Positions 63,901 through 64,000 of a DNA stretch of 64,000 bases are shown here, one piece after another. Position 1 is the first letter of the stretch; each line of letters starts with the position of its first letter. The translations under genes were made by a program, and so were the position numbers. The notes below the pieces were generated by a model that ran no database searches, was not told the origin of the DNA, and saw only the letters and a program-made list of their open reading frames with translations. The stretch is from Chryseolinea lacunae. Its GTDB lineage: Bacteria > Bacteroidota > Bacteroidia > Cytophagales > Cyclobacteriaceae. Location of the stretch: NCBI RefSeq assembly GCF_016735595.1, contig NZ_JAERRB010000003.1, positions 1 through 64,000 of the forward strand, written 5' to 3'.

Positions 63901-64000
63901 AACATTATGGTTTCTTCAGACCTGGCCTTGTGCGGCACGACGGTGACCTGGACACCGCCCACCGTGAGCGATAACTGCACAACGACAACAACCCTAACAA
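60964..64000 (+). CDS. Large exported HYR-repeat protein, 3' end beyond the window
   Basis: Open to the right edge (>=1012 codons). A signal peptide (VRQKAFVLGMFLMLLSAGYA...YGQ) follows ATG 60964 or 60970; an in-frame ATG at 60931 is less likely. A ~150-aa N-terminal part rich in cysteine (SCSCPPIATCGCNVGLTKLK) comes before tandem HYR domains of ~82 aa. Each repeat has the pattern VFAGCPxNMIVPVNPATCDA, VVNWVEPTASDNCDxTPTL, SNSPGETFALGVHTVNYFAD, DDSGNxxTCSFTITVIDDT. Eleven start in the window, near 61426, 61668, 61914, 62160, 62406, 62652, 62898, 63144, 63390, 63636 and 63882. HYR domains are Ig-like adhesion modules, so a surface adhesin or filament is likely. Bacteroidota members often end in a secretion signal, which would lie outside. 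Confidence 0.9.
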   Translation, partial: MHMPTLDFVVRQKAFVLGMFLMLLSAGYAYGQSCSCPPIATCGCNVGLTKLKVQFNGLLGLTVDVRDAGGNLFTGLVLLPGSTFEVESSAGTGQPFVGDLVTIRTTLLVVAQINTSCTTPVTIGTTFGSFTVIDGESVGAKPICCDVMETTPPVISGCPANINVPANATSCGAIVNWTAPTVNDNCAIASFSSNHNPGAFFPVGITPVTYTATDNYGNVATCSFTVTVTDNAIPVFTGCPANMIVPVDAATCTAVATWVEPTVSDNCNATPFVARSNSPGETFALGVHTITYAADDTNGNIGICSFTVTVVDNTKPVFAGCPSDIIVPVTPTTCNAVVNWVEPTASDHCDATPTLSKSNSPGETFTAGVHTINYFAVDDSGNQQTCSFTITVVDDTKPVFAGCPSNMIVPVNPATCDVVVNWVEPTASDNCDTTPTLSKSNSPGEAFALGVHTVNYFADDDSGNRETCSFTITVIDNTAPVFAACPGNMIVSVNPLTCDAVVNWIEPTASDNCDTTPTVLKSNSPGQTFTLGVHTVNYFADDDSGNRGTCSFTITVIDDTQPTFTGCPANIVVSADPVTCNAVVNWISPTATDNCDATPTLSSTHNPGATFAPGVYTVSYFADDDSGNRGTCSFTVTVTDDTDPVFANCPTNLVVPVNAATCDAVVNWVEPTATDNCDATPTITRSNSPGETFGLGSHTITYFADDDSGNRATCSFTITIIDTTKPVFNSCPANIIASVNPTTCNAVVNWTLPTAADKCDTSPTVTSMNSPGETFALGMHTITYVATDASGNQESCSFTITVIDDTNPVFAGCPANIIVPVDAATCTAVATWIEPTATDNCDTTPTLTRSNNPGATFALGAHTITYTAEDDSGNKSTCSFTVTVIDNTSPVLANCPSDFTVSVNPATCNAIVNWTAPTATDNCDTTPTITSSNNPGATLALGSHTITYSVEDDSGNKNTCSFIVTVIDDTAPTLTGCPANIMVSSDLALCGTTVTWTPPTVSDNCTTTTTLT

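Noticed and set aside
61414-64000. CRISPR-like periodicity
   Set aside because: The 246-bp period is coding HYR repeats, not short repeats with unique spacers.

Overview
The window reads as chromosome of a Bacteroidota bacterium, most likely of the order Cytophagales. The support is indirect but consistent: DUF6443/RHS secreted proteins with SprB-like and HYR repeats, many lipoproteins, a TonB-dependent receptor with an N-terminal carboxypeptidase-regulatory-like domain, two-lobed MacB/FtsX permeases, PAS proteins with 'AQEEELRQNMEE'-type linkers, and promoters of the Bacteroidota TTG-N19/20-TANNTTTG type. No rRNA, tRNA or CRISPR array was seen.

0-13.4 kb is a polymorphic-toxin locus on the minus strand. 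It runs from a 1223-aa secreted YD/RHS-type protein (13319->9648) through a 393-aa secreted DUF6443 protein and a 2.3-kaa secreted RHS protein to a small cytoplasmic protein 8 bp further on. The RHS protein ends in a cholera/pertussis-toxin-like ADP-ribosyltransferase domain, and the small protein is the natural immunity candidate. A frameshifted IS3-type orfA remnant lies at the left edge.

13.4-20.8 kb is an AT-rich accessory region. Three diverged copies of a ~215-bp repeat, probably IS21-like ends with TGACCA repeats every 23-24 bp, lie in it. Around them sit a PD-(D/E)XK nuclease-NB-ARC-TPR STAND protein (candidate anti-phage protein), an HExxH protein, a CdiI-like immunity gene next to an attC-like palindrome, and a 60-aa gene overlapping a nucleotidyltransferase-like gene.

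20.8-31.3 kb holds lipoproteins, a PAS/GAF sensor with a coupled receiver-only response regulator, a divergent PAS/H-box protein, and a TlpA-like thioredoxin protein. Between them are decayed pieces: a solo IS481-type 3' end, an outer-membrane-protein fragment and a nested hairpin region.

31.3-35.4 kb contains a decayed IS481-family element and a second, N-terminally truncated and frameshifted RHS module. That module's intact 3' ORF ends in a metzincin-like peptidase motif and is followed by a small exported protein, a possible periplasmic immunity protein.

35.4-60.3 kb is mostly ordinary genes: hydrolases, an FAD monooxygenase, a MacB/FtsX permease, a DUF4097-like exported protein and lipoproteins. 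It also carries the Hen1-Pnkp RNA-repair operon, an XRE gene with a palindromic operator, a TonB siderophore-uptake operon, and an M28 peptidase next to an ABC-like ATPase. 60.4-60.75 kb is a decayed FtsX permease. From 60.96 kb to the right edge runs the start of a large exported protein made of tandem 82-aa HYR repeats, cut off by the window.

The main theme is inter-bacterial conflict and defence (two RHS toxins, immunity genes, STAND protein, RNA repair) in regions scarred by at least three IS families.
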